A DNA stretch of 6,938 nt. Source: Actinomycetales bacterium (GTDB lineage Bacteria; Actinomycetota; Actinomycetes; Actinomycetales; Microbacteriaceae). Positions within the stretch are counted from its first letter, which is position 1, and the number at the start of each line of letters is the position of its first letter. Shown one piece after another: positions 6,795 through 6,938 of the stretch. The notes beneath the pieces are model-generated. The model had not been told where the DNA came from, made no database searches, and worked only from the letters and a program-made list of their open reading frames with translations. The stretch spans positions 1-6,938 of the forward strand of contig JAATFJ010000181.1 in assembly GCA_015655255.1 (NCBI GenBank), written 5' to 3'. The position numbers were made by a program, and so were the translations under genes.

Positions 6795-6938
6795 GTGTCC
6801 AAGAGCATCGAAGTCAACGACCTCAACGTCTACTACGGCGATTTCCTCGCCGTCGAAGGCGTGAACATCGACATCCGCCCCAAGACGGTCACGGCGTTCA
6901 TCGGCCCGTCCGGGTGCGGGAAGTCGACCTTCCTGCGC
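6795..6938 (+). CDS. pstB: Phosphate ABC transporter ATP-binding protein PstB, N-terminal part (continues past window)
   Basis: A GTG at 6795, 20 bases after the pstA stop, follows a strong ribosome-binding site (AAGGAAGG, 6778-6785, nine bases away). The 48 visible codons run without a stop to the window edge. They show the ABC-ATPase A-loop region with the aromatic pair in VYYGDF (12-17) and a complete Walker A motif GPSGCGKST (37-45), whose [12 protein letters not shown] form is typical of PstB. The ATPase drives phosphate import through PstC and PstA. The signature motif, Walker B and the C-terminus lie outside the window. The gene order pstS-C-A-B makes the identity firm despite the truncation. 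Confidence 0.94.
   Translation, partial: MSKSIEVNDLNVYYGDFLAVEGVNIDIRPKTVTAFIGPSGCGKSTFLR

Noticed and set aside
1..6938. CRISPR arrays, tRNA/rRNA genes, insertion sequences or attachment sites
   Set aside because: No regularly spaced repeats, cloverleaf-like sequences, transposase motifs or terminal inverted repeats were seen. Apart from short intergenic gaps the window is filled by phosphate-related genes.

Overview
This window looks like the chromosome of a high-GC actinomycete. The coding sequences use mostly G or C at third codon positions, genes overlap at ATGA junctions, GTG starts are used, and the Nudix/histidine-phosphatase layout is the actinobacterial MutT1 type. A member of the Micrococcales (for example Microbacteriaceae) would fit, but that is inferred from gene order and protein flavour and is not proven by the sequence. 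All recognisable genes lie on the + strand.

Layout. The left edge (1-66) holds the last 21 codons of an OmpR-type winged-helix regulator. After a 49-base gap comes a full-length polyphosphate kinase (ppk, start taken at 116, 725 residues). Its stop codon overlaps the start of a Nudix hydrolase gene. By family that gene should continue into a C-terminal histidine-phosphatase domain (MutT1-like, about 320 residues in total). Here an in-frame TAG at 2794-2796 cuts it directly after the first catalytic motif, and the rest of the phosphatase domain stays open in the same frame up to 3252. A 127-base non-coding stretch follows, with clear PHO-box-like repeats. Then comes the high-affinity phosphate importer: lipoprotein pstS (3380-4507), a 156-base spacer, pstC (4664-5677), pstA (5674-6774) and the first 48 codons of pstB (from 6795), which runs off the right edge. 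The pstS-pstC spacer holds a perfect 12-bp stem-loop, a second weaker fold and a ten-codon leader ORF.

How the genes fit together. PstS captures phosphate outside the membrane, PstC and PstA form the channel, and PstB powers it. Ppk stores phosphoryl groups from ATP as polyphosphate. The Nudix enzyme probably cleans up oxidised nucleotides or dinucleoside polyphosphates. The region is therefore a phosphate uptake and storage locus, with pst probably induced by phosphate starvation through the PHO-box promoter.

The genes themselves are ordinary, and I see no evidence of an undescribed multi-gene system. The points most worth a second look are the amber codon splitting the MutT1-like gene, and the structured pstS-pstC spacer with its tiny ORF whose start repeats the start of pstC. 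No tRNA, rRNA, CRISPR array or insertion sequence was found.
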